NCBI GenBank assembly: GCA_020845755.1
Contig: JADLFE010000009.1
Coordinates: forward strand, 248,001 to 312,000
DNA length: 64,000 nt
Reading direction: 5' to 3'
Source: Phycisphaerales bacterium
GTDB taxonomy: Bacteria; Planctomycetota; Phycisphaerae; Phycisphaerales; UBA1924
The notes beneath the pieces were generated by a model. That model saw nothing but the letters and a program-made list of their open reading frames with translations, ran no database searches and was not told the origin of the DNA. Each line of letters opens with the position of its first letter. The first letter of the stretch is position 1. The position numbers and the translations under genes were made by a program. This document shows positions 26,161-35,866 of this stretch, one piece after another.

Positions 26161-26854
26161 TCGGCCATCCGGTCCACGCCTGATATCGCGCCTGCAGGTC
26201 CTTCACGATCTCGCCGGCGCTCATGTTCATTGCGGGGTAATCGATCACGGGGAAGAAGCGCACGCGTGCGTGGCTGGGGCGGAAGAGGCTTCCCCAGGCG
26301 GTGGGCGTAGCGGGCGTGCCGTCGATCACAACCGGGAGCACCCGGGCCTTGCCGCGTGAGACGAGGAGCCCGACACCTGGGGCGAATGGTCGGAGTTGGC
26401 GAGGGGGTCGTTCGATCCCGCCTTCGGGGAAGATTCCGAGCACGCCGCCGTCGTTCAGCACGCGTAGCGAGGCGCGGATCGCTGCAGCATCGCGCGATTC
26501 CTGATCGATGCCGATGATCTCAAAGAACTGCCACACCGCCTCGAACTGAGGGAGGCGCATGCGGTTGGCCATGATCCATCGGATGTAGAAGGGGCACGCC
26601 ACCTGGACGAGTACGGGGTCGATCCCGGCCGTGTGATTGACGACAACGACCAGCGGCCCGGGATGGCGCGAGACGGGCAGGTGCTCCCGCCCCTGGACGC
26701 GACACCGATGGATGAAGGTGGCCAAGAACTTTCCGAGGAGCGTGGCCAGGCCGGTCGGCACGTCCTGTCTCGGATTGTTCAAGAGCCAACAGCACGCCGC
26801 TCCGATCGGCGCGAGCAGTGCAAGGATGGTCAGGATTGTCAGGAGGTAGGCCAT
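26111..26854 (-). CDS. 1-acyl-sn-glycerol-3-phosphate acyltransferase family protein
   Basis: A 247-residue PlsC-type acyltransferase that would add a fatty acyl chain to lysophosphatidic acid or a similar acceptor at the inner face of the membrane. One N-terminal membrane helix (residues 2-25) is followed by the catalytic NH-x4-D motif in 'VVVNHTAGIDPVLV' and the 'GIFPEGGIERP' motif that binds the glycerol phosphate. Length is normal for the family. TAGACT ends 10 nt before the ATG. Gene end overlaps the 3' end of the peptidase gene by 50 bp. Confidence 0.86.
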   Translation of the reverse strand: MAYLLTILTILALLAPIGAACCWLLNNPRQDVPTGLATLLGKFLATFIHRCRVQGREHLPVSRHPGPLVVVVNHTAGIDPVLVQVACPFYIRWIMANRMRLPQFEAVWQFFEIIGIDQESRDAAAIRASLRVLNDGGVLGIFPEGGIERPPRQLRPFAPGVGLLVSRGKARVLPVVIDGTPATPTAWGSLFRPSHARVRFFPVIDYPAMNMSAGEIVKDLQARYQAWTGWPINSRPAPTAESPASTS

Positions 26855-26988
26855 GAGGGGGCGGAGTCTATGAATCGGACCGACGGGTCGTCGCCCACGA
26901 GACCTTGTGGTTGGTTTTTGATTGGGTTTGCAGGTCCTTGCGCGGAAATTGTCCCGGGGCCGATCAGGAATCCGATCTTGGGTGCGAT

Positions 26989-29900
26989 ATGGCAGATTCT
27001 CGCAAGTCGTCTCGCGGTGGGCGCTCCCGGTCGTCGGCCGACACGGTCGGTCTTGGCCGAAGGCTCCTCCTGATTTCGCTCCTCCTCGCGTGGGCGTTTG
27101 TCGCGGCGAGCCTCATCGGGTTCAACCGCGCCGACCCACCCACGCACGTTGTATGGCCCGCCAACGACCCGGTCGCCAATTGGTGCGGGCCGTTCGGGGC
27201 ATCGACGGCCTATGTGCTGTACCGCCTTCTTGGGTACGCGGCGTGGGTCATTGTGATCCTTGTCGGCCTGGGGCTGCTGTCGACGGCGATGGGCGGGAAG
27301 GTTCGGCATGCGGCGGTTCGCCTTATCGGTGCGGTGATGATGACGATCGCCGCGGCGGGCCTGCAGAACCTGATGGCGCCGCTCTCTGGGCCGCTCCCGG
27401 ATCTGGCTGGCGGCACGACGGGGGTGGTGACGGCGGCCGAACTCGGCGACCGCTTCGGGACGCTCGGCTCGTTCCTGTGGCTGGCGCTGATGGGGATCCT
27501 TGGGTCGGTCGTCGCGATCGATGAGATCGTGTCGGCGCTGACGGGATGGACGATGCGGTTTGCGCGAGAGCGGGCGGTGCCGGCGGCGGTCACGGCGGGG
27601 AGGTTTACCGGGGAGATCGCGGGCGAGGCGGCGATCGCGGCGAGCAAATCGGCTGCACGGACGGGCGGCGGGATCTTTGGAGCATTGGCGGGTCTGCTGC
27701 GGCGTGAGAGCAAGCCGAAGGTTCGCAGCAACGACATCGACGACGACACGACGATCCCCGAGGGCGACACGCTCAAGAGCAAGCGGAAGCGTAAGGGCAA
27801 GGAAGATCTCGCGCCCGCCGAGGCCGAGGCGCTCGACGCCGAGAGCGTCGAGGGCGTGGGTGTCGTCACCGAACTCAAGCCCAAGGGTAAGAAGGGCAAG
27901 GGCGACGAAGTCCGCGCGGACGCCGGCGCGATCGAGGGCGACGAATCCGCGAACGACGCGGACGCCGAGGATGCCGAAGTTGAAAAGCCCGCGCGGAAGT
28001 CGGGCAAGAAGGCAGGCGTCGAGAAGGTCGCGGCTGCGGACGAGGACGATGACCAGTCTGACGACGACGCGGAATCGCCCGTCGACGAAGAGGACGACGA
28101 AGATGCCGCCGGCGCACCGCAGGTGTACAGCGAGGATGCACTGCGGGAGAAGATCGCCAAGCTTCCCATTCTGTTTGGGCAGAAGGACAAGAAGCTTGCG
28201 ACGGCGGAGGACCTGAAGGGCGTGCAGTCGGCCGACGACCCGACGCTCGCGAGCGTGCCCGCGGCGGTCGAGCCCTCGCGCCCCTACGAGTTCCCCTCCC
28301 TCGACCTCCTCGAAGTCCCAGAAGAGAACTTCAACGCCAAGCTCGAGGAATACGTCCGCGATCAGGCGACGGCCCTTGAGAGCGCTCTGCGCCAGTACCG
28401 CATCGACGGCGAGGTGGTCGGCATCGAGTCCGGACCGGTCATTACGCTCTACGACGTCAGGCTAGCGCCCGGCACCAAGGTCGCGGCGATCTCGGCCGTA
28501 TCGAGCGATATCGCTCGCGCCCTGAAGGCGATCAACATCCGCATCGTTCCCAACCAGGTTGGGCGCGACACGGTGGGCATCGAGGTCCCGAACACGCAGA
28601 AGGAGAAGGTCCGTCTGCGCGAACTGATGGGCAAGAGCGAGACCTTCGCGGGCATGAAGCTCCCGATGTTCCTGGGGAAGGACGCCTCTGGCGAGGTGCT
28701 GATCGAAGACCTGACGAAGATGCCGCACATGCTCATCGCCGGCACGACCGGCTCGGGCAAGAGCGTGTGCATGAACACGATCATCATGAGTTTCCTCTAC
28801 ACGAAGAAGCCCAGCGAGCTCAAGCTCGTGCTGGTCGACCCCAAGATGGTCGAGATGAGCCAGTTCAAGGACATCCCGCACCTGATGTGCCCGGTCGTAA
28901 CGGAGATGTCCAAGGCAGCCGCGATCCTGGAGTGGGCGACCCACAAGATGGACGAGCGTTACGAACTGCTCGCCGAGGCGGGCTGCCGCGACATCGCGTC
29001 GTACAACGGGCTGTCGTGGGAAGAACTCAAGGAACGCTTCCGCCCGCAGAACGAGGCGGAGGAGGCGAAGATCCCGCGGAAGTTGCCGTACATGGTGTTC
29101 ATCATCGACGAGCTTGCGGACCTGATGATGACGGCCAAGGAGGTGGAGAGCCACATCATCCGCATCGCCCAGAAGGCTCGCGCCGTCGGCATCCACCTGA
29201 TCCTGGCGACGCAGCGTCCGCAGGCGAACGTTGTAACGGGCCTGATCAAGTCGAACATGCCATGCCGGGTGTCGTTCAAGGTCGCCAGCGGCATGGACTC
29301 GCGTATCGTGCTCGATCACAAGGGGGGCGAACTGCTGCTTGGGCACGGCGACATGCTGTTCTTGTCGCCGCGGAGCAACAAACTGACCCGCGCCCAGGGC
29401 ACTCTCGTGGACGATCTGGAAATCCGGCGTGTCGTGCGGTTCATGCGCGACATCGCGACGCCATCGTTCGAGCGGCAGTTGGTTGCGTTGCGTTCGGCGC
29501 CCGATGAATCGGGAACGGGCCTCGGCGGACTGACGGACGAGGAGCGTGCCATGGCCAGCGCCAACAACTCCTCGGCGTCGCTCGCGGCGGCGCAGGAGGA
29601 CCCGCTGTTCCCGCGTGCGGTGGAGATTGTTCTCGAAACGCGTCGTGGATCGGTGTCGCTGCTGCAGCGGCGCCTGGCGATCGGGTACACGAGGGCGAGC
29701 CGCCTTATTGACCTCATGGGGATCGCGGGCATCATCTCGGATCACAAGGGCTCCGTCGCCCGCGACGTGCTGATTACCCCGGCCGACTGGGAAGCGATGA
29801 AGAAACTCGCATCGGCGCAGGGCCTGGCGAGCGGTGAGAAGCAGGGCGACCTTTTCAACACGAGCGCGACGGCCAGCACGCCAGCGGGCGGTGACGCCGT

Positions 29901-30036
29901 CAACGAGGCCGACGACACCGAGGAAGCGCCGTTCGACGACGGGCCGCCCGAGGTTGAAGACACTGTGGAGGACGAGGACGAGTTCCCTGATGCCTTCGTC
30001 GAGGACGAAGACAAAGACACGCCGTCGCGGCGGTGA
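26989..30036 (+). CDS. ftsK: DNA translocase FtsK/SpoIIIE
   Basis: A 1015-residue septal DNA pump that clears chromosome ends during division. Four membrane helices lie in the first ~200 residues. A long charged linker follows (about 240-410), very rich in Glu, Asp, Lys and Ala. The motor has Walker A 'AGTTGSGKS' (about 585), Walker B 'VFIIDELADL' (about 704) and the 'ILATQRPQANVVTG' sensor. The winged-helix gamma domain ('DPLFPRAVEIVLETRRGSVS', about 871-935) reads KOPS-type sites. A 60-residue acidic tail after gamma is unusual, since gamma is normally the end of the protein. I chose ATG 26989 because the upstream part of the frame is out of character; no strong ribosome site is seen. A GC hairpin terminator follows. 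Confidence 0.92.
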   Translation: MADSRKSSRGGRSRSSADTVGLGRRLLLISLLLAWAFVAASLIGFNRADPPTHVVWPANDPVANWCGPFGASTAYVLYRLLGYAAWVIVILVGLGLLSTAMGGKVRHAAVRLIGAVMMTIAAAGLQNLMAPLSGPLPDLAGGTTGVVTAAELGDRFGTLGSFLWLALMGILGSVVAIDEIVSALTGWTMRFARERAVPAAVTAGRFTGEIAGEAAIAASKSAARTGGGIFGALAGLLRRESKPKVRSNDIDDDTTIPEGDTLKSKRKRKGKEDLAPAEAEALDAESVEGVGVVTELKPKGKKGKGDEVRADAGAIEGDESANDADAEDAEVEKPARKSGKKAGVEKVAAADEDDDQSDDDAESPVDEEDDEDAAGAPQVYSEDALREKIAKLPILFGQKDKKLATAEDLKGVQSADDPTLASVPAAVEPSRPYEFPSLDLLEVPEENFNAKLEEYVRDQATALESALRQYRIDGEVVGIESGPVITLYDVRLAPGTKVAAISAVSSDIARALKAINIRIVPNQVGRDTVGIEVPNTQKEKVRLRELMGKSETFAGMKLPMFLGKDASGEVLIEDLTKMPHMLIAGTTGSGKSVCMNTIIMSFLYTKKPSELKLVLVDPKMVEMSQFKDIPHLMCPVVTEMSKAAAILEWATHKMDERYELLAEAGCRDIASYNGLSWEELKERFRPQNEAEEAKIPRKLPYMVFIIDELADLMMTAKEVESHIIRIAQKARAVGIHLILATQRPQANVVTGLIKSNMPCRVSFKVASGMDSRIVLDHKGGELLLGHGDMLFLSPRSNKLTRAQGTLVDDLEIRRVVRFMRDIATPSFERQLVALRSAPDESGTGLGGLTDEERAMASANNSSASLAAAQEDPLFPRAVEIVLETRRGSVSLLQRRLAIGYTRASRLIDLMGIAGIISDHKGSVARDVLITPADWEAMKKLASAQGLASGEKQGDLFNTSATASTPAGGDAVNEADDTEEAPFDDGPPEVEDTVEDEDEFPDAFVEDEDKDTPSRR

Positions 30037-30060
30037 GTAAGGCGTACACGGGACGATGCA

Positions 30061-30091
30061 TGCGGGCCCACGGGGGCCCGCATTTCATTTC
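30061..30091 (+). terminator. Terminator after ftsK
   Basis: A 9-bp stem (30061-30069 with 30074-30082), a 4-base loop, then TTTCATTT. It separates ftsK from the convergent DUF1501 gene. Confidence 0.7.
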
Positions 30092-30098
30092 CGGGGAC

Positions 30099-31556
30099 TC
30101 ACGCCAGCAGCGCCTTCACCACTTTGCCGTGGACATCGGTGAGCCTGAAGTCGCGGCCTTGGAATCGATAGGTGAGGCGTTCGTGGTCCATGCCCAGGAT
30201 GTGCAGGATGGTGGCCTGGAGATCGTGGATGTGGACGGGGTCCTTGGTGATGCGATACCCGAGTTCGTCGGTGGCGCCGTGGACGTAGCCGCGTTTGACG
30301 CCGGCGCCGGCCATCCAGATGGAGAAGCAGTGCGGGTGGTGATCGCGGCCGAGGTATGTTGAGCCGTTGCGGGCCTCGTTCATGGCTGTGCGTCCGAACT
30401 CGCCGCTGAAGATGACGAGGGTGTCGTCGAGCAGTCCGCGTTGCTTGAGGTCTTTGATGAGAGCGGCGACGGGGCGGTCCATCTCCTTGCACTTGTTCGG
30501 GAGGTGTGTGATGAGGTCGTCGCTGGGCCCGGTGCCGTGGATATCCCATCCCCAGTCGAAGATCTGGACGAATCGCACGCCGCGTTCGACGAGTCGGCGT
30601 GCCAGGAGGCAGTTGTTGGCGAGCGACTGTTTGCCTGGGGCAGTGCCGTACATCTCGTGGACCTCGGGCGGTTCCTTGGAGATGTCCATGACGTCGGGGA
30701 CGGAGACCTGCATTCGGAACGCGAGTTCGTATTGGCTGATGCGAGTGAGCGTTTCGTCGTCGCCGAAGTATGCGGCTTGTTTCTCGTTGAGATCGCGCAG
30801 CGCGTCGAGGCTGCGGCGTCGCCCGGCACGGTCCATGCCGGGCGGATCGGAGACATAGAGCACGGGATCGCCGACGGTGCGGCATTGCACGCCTTGATAG
30901 ACGCTGGGGAGCCAGCCAGAACCGAATGTGGCTTTACCGCCGTCGGGCTGGCGGCCGCCGCTGACGAGGACGACGAATCCGGGCAGGTCGGAGTTGTCGG
31001 TGCCCAGGCCGTAGGTCGCCCATGCGCCCATCGAGGGGCGTTCGGGACGCGGCGCACCGGTGTATAGGAAGAGTTGAGCGGGCGCGTGGTTGAACTGATC
31101 GGTGAACATCGAGTTGATGAGCGTGACCTCATCGCTGATGGATTGGAAGTGAGGGAGGAGTTCTGAGGTTGTGATGCCGGCTTGGCCGTGCGGCGCGAAC
31201 TTGTAGGGCGAGCCGAGGATGGTGGGGTGGCCCTTGATGAAGGCGAAGCGCTCCATCTGCAGGAAGGAGTCGGGGCAGGGCTGGCCGTTGAGTTCGGTGA
31301 GTTTCGGCTTGGGGTCGAAGAGGTCCTGCTGAGGGGGCGAGCCGGCCATGTGGAGATAGATGACGCGCTTGGCGCGTGGGACGAAGTGAGGCGCGCGCGG
31401 GGCCATCGGGTCGCTTGTCGCGCCCGAGAGCGCGGCGCTGGCGGCGCGTCCGTCCAGGAGCGAGAAGGCCAGAGCACCCAGCCCGAACTTCCCGAGGAAA
31501 TGGCGGCGGGTCGTGGCGTGTGATTTTTCGTGGAAGAGGTTCATCCGCTTGCTCAC
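30099..31556 (-). CDS. DUF1501 family protein (sulfatase-like fold), Tat-exported
   Basis: A 485-residue planctomycete-typical protein. A Tat signal opens the protein ('ATTRRHFLGKFGLGALAFSLL'). The rest follows the DUF1501 pattern: 'VIYLHMAGSPPQQDLFDPKP', 'LLPHFQSISDEVTLINSMFT', 'FGRTAMNEARNGSTYLGRDHHPHCFSIWMAGAGVK' and 'DLQATILHILGMDHERLTYRFQGRDFRLT'. The fold is related to alkaline phosphatases and sulfatases, but the activity is unknown. Such genes almost always accompany a DUF1549/DUF1553 gene, as here (63 bp upstream), so they are likely to act together at the membrane or periplasm. The start is either this GTG or an ATG 12 bases later (MNLFHEK); I cannot decide. Confidence 0.88.
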   Translation of the reverse strand: MSKRMNLFHEKSHATTRRHFLGKFGLGALAFSLLDGRAASAALSGATSDPMAPRAPHFVPRAKRVIYLHMAGSPPQQDLFDPKPKLTELNGQPCPDSFLQMERFAFIKGHPTILGSPYKFAPHGQAGITTSELLPHFQSISDEVTLINSMFTDQFNHAPAQLFLYTGAPRPERPSMGAWATYGLGTDNSDLPGFVVLVSGGRQPDGGKATFGSGWLPSVYQGVQCRTVGDPVLYVSDPPGMDRAGRRRSLDALRDLNEKQAAYFGDDETLTRISQYELAFRMQVSVPDVMDISKEPPEVHEMYGTAPGKQSLANNCLLARRLVERGVRFVQIFDWGWDIHGTGPSDDLITHLPNKCKEMDRPVAALIKDLKQRGLLDDTLVIFSGEFGRTAMNEARNGSTYLGRDHHPHCFSIWMAGAGVKRGYVHGATDELGYRITKDPVHIHDLQATILHILGMDHERLTYRFQGRDFRLTDVHGKVVKALLA

Positions 31557-31619
31557 TTTCGGTCTCTGCGTTCACGCCTGCCCGGTTGCGTCGCTTGCTT
31601 GCGCGATTGATTGCCGCGC

Positions 31620-34160
31620 CTAGTTCTTCGTCAGCGTTTCATCGAGGTTGAGGACGACATTGGCGACGACGGTCCATGCCGCGAGTTCCGGCGCGTTCAT
31701 GCCGTCGGGCAGAGGCCCGAGAGGATCGGTCGCCATCTTGATCGCAATATCGCTGTGGGCGGTGTAGTGGGCCAACTCGCCTTCATAGAGCGAGAGCAAC
31801 CGCTCGGCCTCGCCTGCTCGCGGGGTGCGACCGATGCAGAGCCTGATCATGTACGCGGCGCGGGACTTGGGTTCGCTGCCGCCCTCGAGCACGGCGCGGC
31901 GGGCGAGGCCCTGGGCCGCCTCGACGAAGACGGGGTCGTTGAGTGTCGTGAGCGCCTGGAGCGGCGTGTTGGTGCGGATGCGGCGCGGGAGGCAGCTCTC
32001 GCGGCTGCCGGCGTCGAAGGTCATCATCGAGGGATACGGGGCGGTGCGGCGGATGAAGGTGTAGAGCGCGCGGCGGAAGCGATCTTCGCCCGCGCTGAGC
32101 ACCCACGAATCGCCGCTGTAGGGCATGGCCCAGATGCCGTCGGGCTGGCGCGGGAAGACCGACGGGCCGTAGAGTTTGCTGGAGAGCAGGCCCGCGGCGG
32201 AGAGGGCGGAATCGCGGAGCATTTCGGCGTCGAGGCGGAAGCGCGGGCCGCGCCAAAGGAGGCGGTTGCGAGCATCGCGCTCCATGCACTCGGCGCGGGC
32301 GCGTGAGGCCTGGCGATACGTCGCGCTCGTAACGATCGCCTTGCAGAGTTGCTTCATGCTCCAGCCGTGGTCCATGAACTCGACGGCGAGCGCGTCGAGG
32401 AGCGCGGGGTGGGTGGGCATCGGCGCCTGCGAGCCGAAGTCCTCGACGGTTTCGACGAGGCCGACGCCGAAGAATTGCTCCCACCAGCGGTTGACGGTGA
32501 CGCGGGCCGCCAGCGGGTTGCCGCGGTCGACGAGCCAGCGAGCGAAGCCCAGACGATTGCGCGGCTGGTTTTCGCGGAGGTTGCCGTAGGCGACGGGCAC
32601 GCCGGGCTCGACCGGATCACCCTGGTTGAGGAAACTGCCTTTGATATGGATCTTGGTCGTGCGTCGTTGGTCGGGCGGACGCTCGCGCATGATGGGGATC
32701 GATGGGAGCTTGGCGCGCTGGGCGTCGGCCTCGGCGCGGGCGGCGTCGCGGGCCTTGGTCAGGCGATCGACCTCGGCCTTGCCCGCGTCGGTCGCATCGT
32801 TCTTAGCGACGGACGCGGCGAGTTCAGCCTCGCGATCGCGGAGCGCGGCATCGAGGGCCGCGAGTTTGGCCTTGTCTTCCGGCGTCCCGACCATGAACGT
32901 GGGCGATTCGTCGGGTTTGTCGGCGTCCTGGGTCTGATCGAGCATCGCGAACAGGCCGTAGTACTCGTGCTGCGAGACGGGGTCATACTTGTGCGAGTGG
33001 CACTGGGCGCAGCCGGCGGTGACGCCCATCCAGACCTGCATGGTGGTGTTGACGCGATCGACGATGGCGGCGGAGCGGAACTCTTCGTCGTCGGTGCCGC
33101 CCTCGTCGTTGTTCATCGTGTTGCGATGGAACGCGGTGGCGACGAGGTCGTCGTCGCTGGAGTTGTCGAGCAGGTCGCCGGCGATCTGCGCCACGCTGAA
33201 GCGATCGAAGGGCATATCGCTGTTGAAGGCGCGGATGACCCAGTCGCGGTAGGGCCAGATCGTGCGGCGATCGTCCTTTTCGTAGCCCTTGGTGTCGGCA
33301 AAGCGCGCCAGGTCGAGCCACAGGCGGACCCAACGCTCGCCGTAGGCGTTGCTGGCGAGCAGGCGATCGACGACGCGTTCGTAGGCGGCATCGCTGGTGT
33401 CGGCGAGGAAATCGTCGATCTCCTTCGGCGCGGGCGGCAGGCCGGTCAGGTCGAGCGAGACGCGACGCAGGAGCGTTTCCTTGTCGGCCTCGGGCGAGGG
33501 CGAAAGCCCTTCCTTTTCAAGGCGGGCAAGCACGTGGGCATCGATGAAACTGCGGCACCACGCGGTGTTCTTCACGGCGGGCAACTCGCCCCGCACCGGC
33601 GGCACGAGCGACCAGTGGAGCTTGTACTCCGCGCCCTCTTCGATCCACTTCGACAGCGTCGCGACCTCCACGGGCGTGAGCGTTTTGTGCATCTCGGGCG
33701 GCGGCATGCGCACGTCGTCGTCGCTGGACGAGACGCGCTTGATGAGTTCGCTCTCGCCGGGCTTGCCGGGGACGATGGCGCGATTGTTCTTCTTGGTCGG
33801 CGCGGTCGCGTGCTCGAGCGTGTCGAGGCGCAGGCCGCCTTCGGCTTTGGCCTCGTCCGGGCCGTGGCACTTGAAGCAGTTGTTGGAGAGGATCGGACGG
33901 ATGTCGGCGTTGAAGTCGACGTGGTCGGCGTCGGGCGGCGGGTCGCTCGCACGCGGCAGGCCAAGGCCCAGCATCAGGCCCGAAGCGAGCGCGAGTGTCG
34001 TGGCGGCGGTTGCGAGGGCGTGAATCGTGGACGTCGCGTGCACGCGGCCGACCGACCCGGACATTCGCCAAGCCTCAGGTGCGGCGTCCAACGTTGGAGA
34101 ACTCCCGTCGCGCTCGCGCGAGTGGGATTTCGTTGATGCGTCGTGGCGATCAAACTTCAT
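31620..34160 (-). CDS. Planctomycete cytochrome c (PSCyt1) with DUF1549 and DUF1553 domains
   Basis: An 846-residue exported protein. After about 60 polar residues comes a single membrane-type signal ('[19 protein letters not shown]'). The PSCyt1 heme domain follows, with '[21 protein letters not shown]' holding the C-x-x-C-H heme motif. DUF1549 spans about 190-400 ('[29 protein letters not shown]') and DUF1553 the last ~270 residues ('[24 protein letters not shown]'). A heme-based electron transfer role next to a sulfatase-like partner is often proposed, without proof. The ATG at 34160 overlaps the stop codon of the upstream gene by one base (TGATG), so the two are coupled. Confidence 0.9.
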   Translation of the reverse strand: MKFDRHDASTKSHSRERDGSSPTLDAAPEAWRMSGSVGRVHATSTIHALATAATTLALASGLMLGLGLPRASDPPPDADHVDFNADIRPILSNNCFKCHGPDEAKAEGGLRLDTLEHATAPTKKNNRAIVPGKPGESELIKRVSSSDDDVRMPPPEMHKTLTPVEVATLSKWIEEGAEYKLHWSLVPPVRGELPAVKNTAWCRSFIDAHVLARLEKEGLSPSPEADKETLLRRVSLDLTGLPPAPKEIDDFLADTSDAAYERVVDRLLASNAYGERWVRLWLDLARFADTKGYEKDDRRTIWPYRDWVIRAFNSDMPFDRFSVAQIAGDLLDNSSDDDLVATAFHRNTMNNDEGGTDDEEFRSAAIVDRVNTTMQVWMGVTAGCAQCHSHKYDPVSQHEYYGLFAMLDQTQDADKPDESPTFMVGTPEDKAKLAALDAALRDREAELAASVAKNDATDAGKAEVDRLTKARDAARAEADAQRAKLPSIPIMRERPPDQRRTTKIHIKGSFLNQGDPVEPGVPVAYGNLRENQPRNRLGFARWLVDRGNPLAARVTVNRWWEQFFGVGLVETVEDFGSQAPMPTHPALLDALAVEFMDHGWSMKQLCKAIVTSATYRQASRARAECMERDARNRLLWRGPRFRLDAEMLRDSALSAAGLLSSKLYGPSVFPRQPDGIWAMPYSGDSWVLSAGEDRFRRALYTFIRRTAPYPSMMTFDAGSRESCLPRRIRTNTPLQALTTLNDPVFVEAAQGLARRAVLEGGSEPKSRAAYMIRLCIGRTPRAGEAERLLSLYEGELAHYTAHSDIAIKMATDPLGPLPDGMNAPELAAWTVVANVVLNLDETLTKN

Positions 34161-35725
34161 CACTGCACACCTTCAACGACTTCGACCTCGGGGCGGGCGG
34201 CCCTGAACTTTGCGATCCCGTCGGGCGTGACGCCCGTCTTCCACACGTACAACTTGCGGAGCGATTTGCACGGCGCGAGCTTGGCGAGGCCCGCGTCGGT
34301 CACCTTGGTCCCGACCAGATTGAGCGAACTCAGTTTCGCACAAGTCGGGGCAAAGTCCAAGCCCGAATCGCCGACCGAGGTCCATTCGAGGCGGAGGCGT
34401 TCGAGTTCCGGCAGTCCCTTGAGCGAGTTGAGGCCGGTGTCGGTGATGGCGGTGCGCGAGAGATTGAGCCACGAGATCGTGGGGCGGAGGTTATCGAAGA
34501 GCGTGAGGTCGGCGTCGCCGATGGGCGGGGCGATGACGGAGAGATCGACGCTGAGACGCGCGTCGTCGGCGCCGAGATCGACGACCACGCCGCGTTTAGC
34601 GCGGATGGCGTCGGCGGCCGCCATTGCCTGCCCGCCAGGGTGCGGGACCGGTTTGCCCGTGCTGCGATCAATCACGACCGCCTCCTCGAAGGAATGACGT
34701 GTCGCCGCGCGGAGTTCGGTGTCGCGTTGTTTGGCATCGAGATCTTCGACCTTGGTCAATGACTCCGGCCAGTACGCGCCCTCGGCGATCCATGTGCGGA
34801 GCGCGGCGATCTCGTCGGGGTTGAGGGGCTTTTCGCCGTCGGGCATGAAGTCGGGGTCGCTGGGCGGGAGCGTGACGCGATGCAAGAGGTCGCTCTCGTC
34901 GGGCTTGCCTGGGACGATGACATACGTCGAAGGATCGCGGAACGCACCGGCGCGGAGGTCAAGGCGCAGGCCGCCTTTCTTCTTGAATGGGCCGTGACAC
35001 TCGACGCAGCGCGTCTCGAAGATGGGTCGGATGGTTTTCTCGAAGTCGATCGTGCCGGGCTTGGTCGCCATGCCGGCGGGCCACGGCGCGGGCTTGGTCG
35101 CTTCGGATGCTGCCGGGGCTTCGCTTTGCGGGAAGATGACGGACCAGAAGTAGTTTTCGCCGTGGACGAGCGAGCCGCCGAAGTGCCCGGCGACGCCGAC
35201 GAGGGCGGCGGAGATGACGACGCAGGCGCGATAGGCGCCGATCGGGCCGCGCCCGCCCGGGCGGAGGAGCGGCGCGATGACCAGTGCGGTGAGGAGCGAC
35301 GCGCCCGCGGCCGCGACGCCGACCCAGCGGTGGAGCGAGAGCGTCTCGGCCATGCTGGTGCGTGCGCCCTCAAGGTCGGCGTTGATCCATCCGGTGGCGG
35401 CGCTGACGCCCGCGGCCAGCGCGCCGAGCACGAGGCAGGTCAGGCCGGAGCGCGATGGGTCGGTGCGCCGGCGCAGGGCGTTCCAGAACTCGCACGCGGC
35501 CGCGACGACGAGGAGCGCGATGGGGAAATGCACGAGCACGACGTGCCCGCGCCCGGAGAGGCGCGGGAGCCATGAGGGGGCCCAGTTTGGGATGGCGTTC
35601 ATCCACGCCGGGCCGCTCTGGGCCGTGTCGGCTCCGGCGAATGCCGAGGTGGCGAGGGCGGCGAGTGCCATCGTGAGCGAGATGAGGCGCAGGCGGGATG
35701 AAAGTGGGTGGTGCTGAAGGTTCAT
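34160..35725 (-). CDS. Membrane DUF2231-like domain, cytochrome c and leucine-rich repeats
   Basis: A 521-residue protein in three parts. After a signal peptide (LAALATSAFA), four to five hydrophobic segments ('GHVVLVHFPIALLVVAAACEFW' to 'ACVVISAALVGVAGHFGGSLVHGENYF') resemble DUF2231. A planctomycete cytochrome c domain follows, with a C-x-x-C-H heme site in 'TRCVECHGPFKKKGGLRLDL'. The C terminus has four or five leucine-rich repeats ('LNSLKGLPELERLRLEWTSVGDSGLDF'). It leads the minus-strand operon with the two genes behind it and could pass electrons from a membrane base to the heme of the PSCyt1-DUF1549 protein (inference). The ATG at 35725 has GAGGA upstream. Confidence 0.83.
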   Translation of the reverse strand: MNLQHHPLSSRLRLISLTMALAALATSAFAGADTAQSGPAWMNAIPNWAPSWLPRLSGRGHVVLVHFPIALLVVAAACEFWNALRRRTDPSRSGLTCLVLGALAAGVSAATGWINADLEGARTSMAETLSLHRWVGVAAAGASLLTALVIAPLLRPGGRGPIGAYRACVVISAALVGVAGHFGGSLVHGENYFWSVIFPQSEAPAASEATKPAPWPAGMATKPGTIDFEKTIRPIFETRCVECHGPFKKKGGLRLDLRAGAFRDPSTYVIVPGKPDESDLLHRVTLPPSDPDFMPDGEKPLNPDEIAALRTWIAEGAYWPESLTKVEDLDAKQRDTELRAATRHSFEEAVVIDRSTGKPVPHPGGQAMAAADAIRAKRGVVVDLGADDARLSVDLSVIAPPIGDADLTLFDNLRPTISWLNLSRTAITDTGLNSLKGLPELERLRLEWTSVGDSGLDFAPTCAKLSSLNLVGTKVTDAGLAKLAPCKSLRKLYVWKTGVTPDGIAKFRAARPEVEVVEGVQ

Positions 35726-35866
35726 CTTGTCCTCGATCGCACGCCTCGGGTTTGATTGCAGTCGCGGCTCGAATGTCATCCAACGCGGAGGGACACGGAG
35801 AAGCGAGGAGGGTGAAACGACGCGGAGAGGAAAAGGCGTGCCTGCGTCGGCACGTCCTCGGCAGAT

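Noticed and set aside
32349-34136. A 595-residue open frame on the plus strand opposite the DUF1549/DUF1553 gene
   Set aside because: Val/Gly/Arg/Asp composition of a shadow frame; the other strand has the heme motif and known domains.
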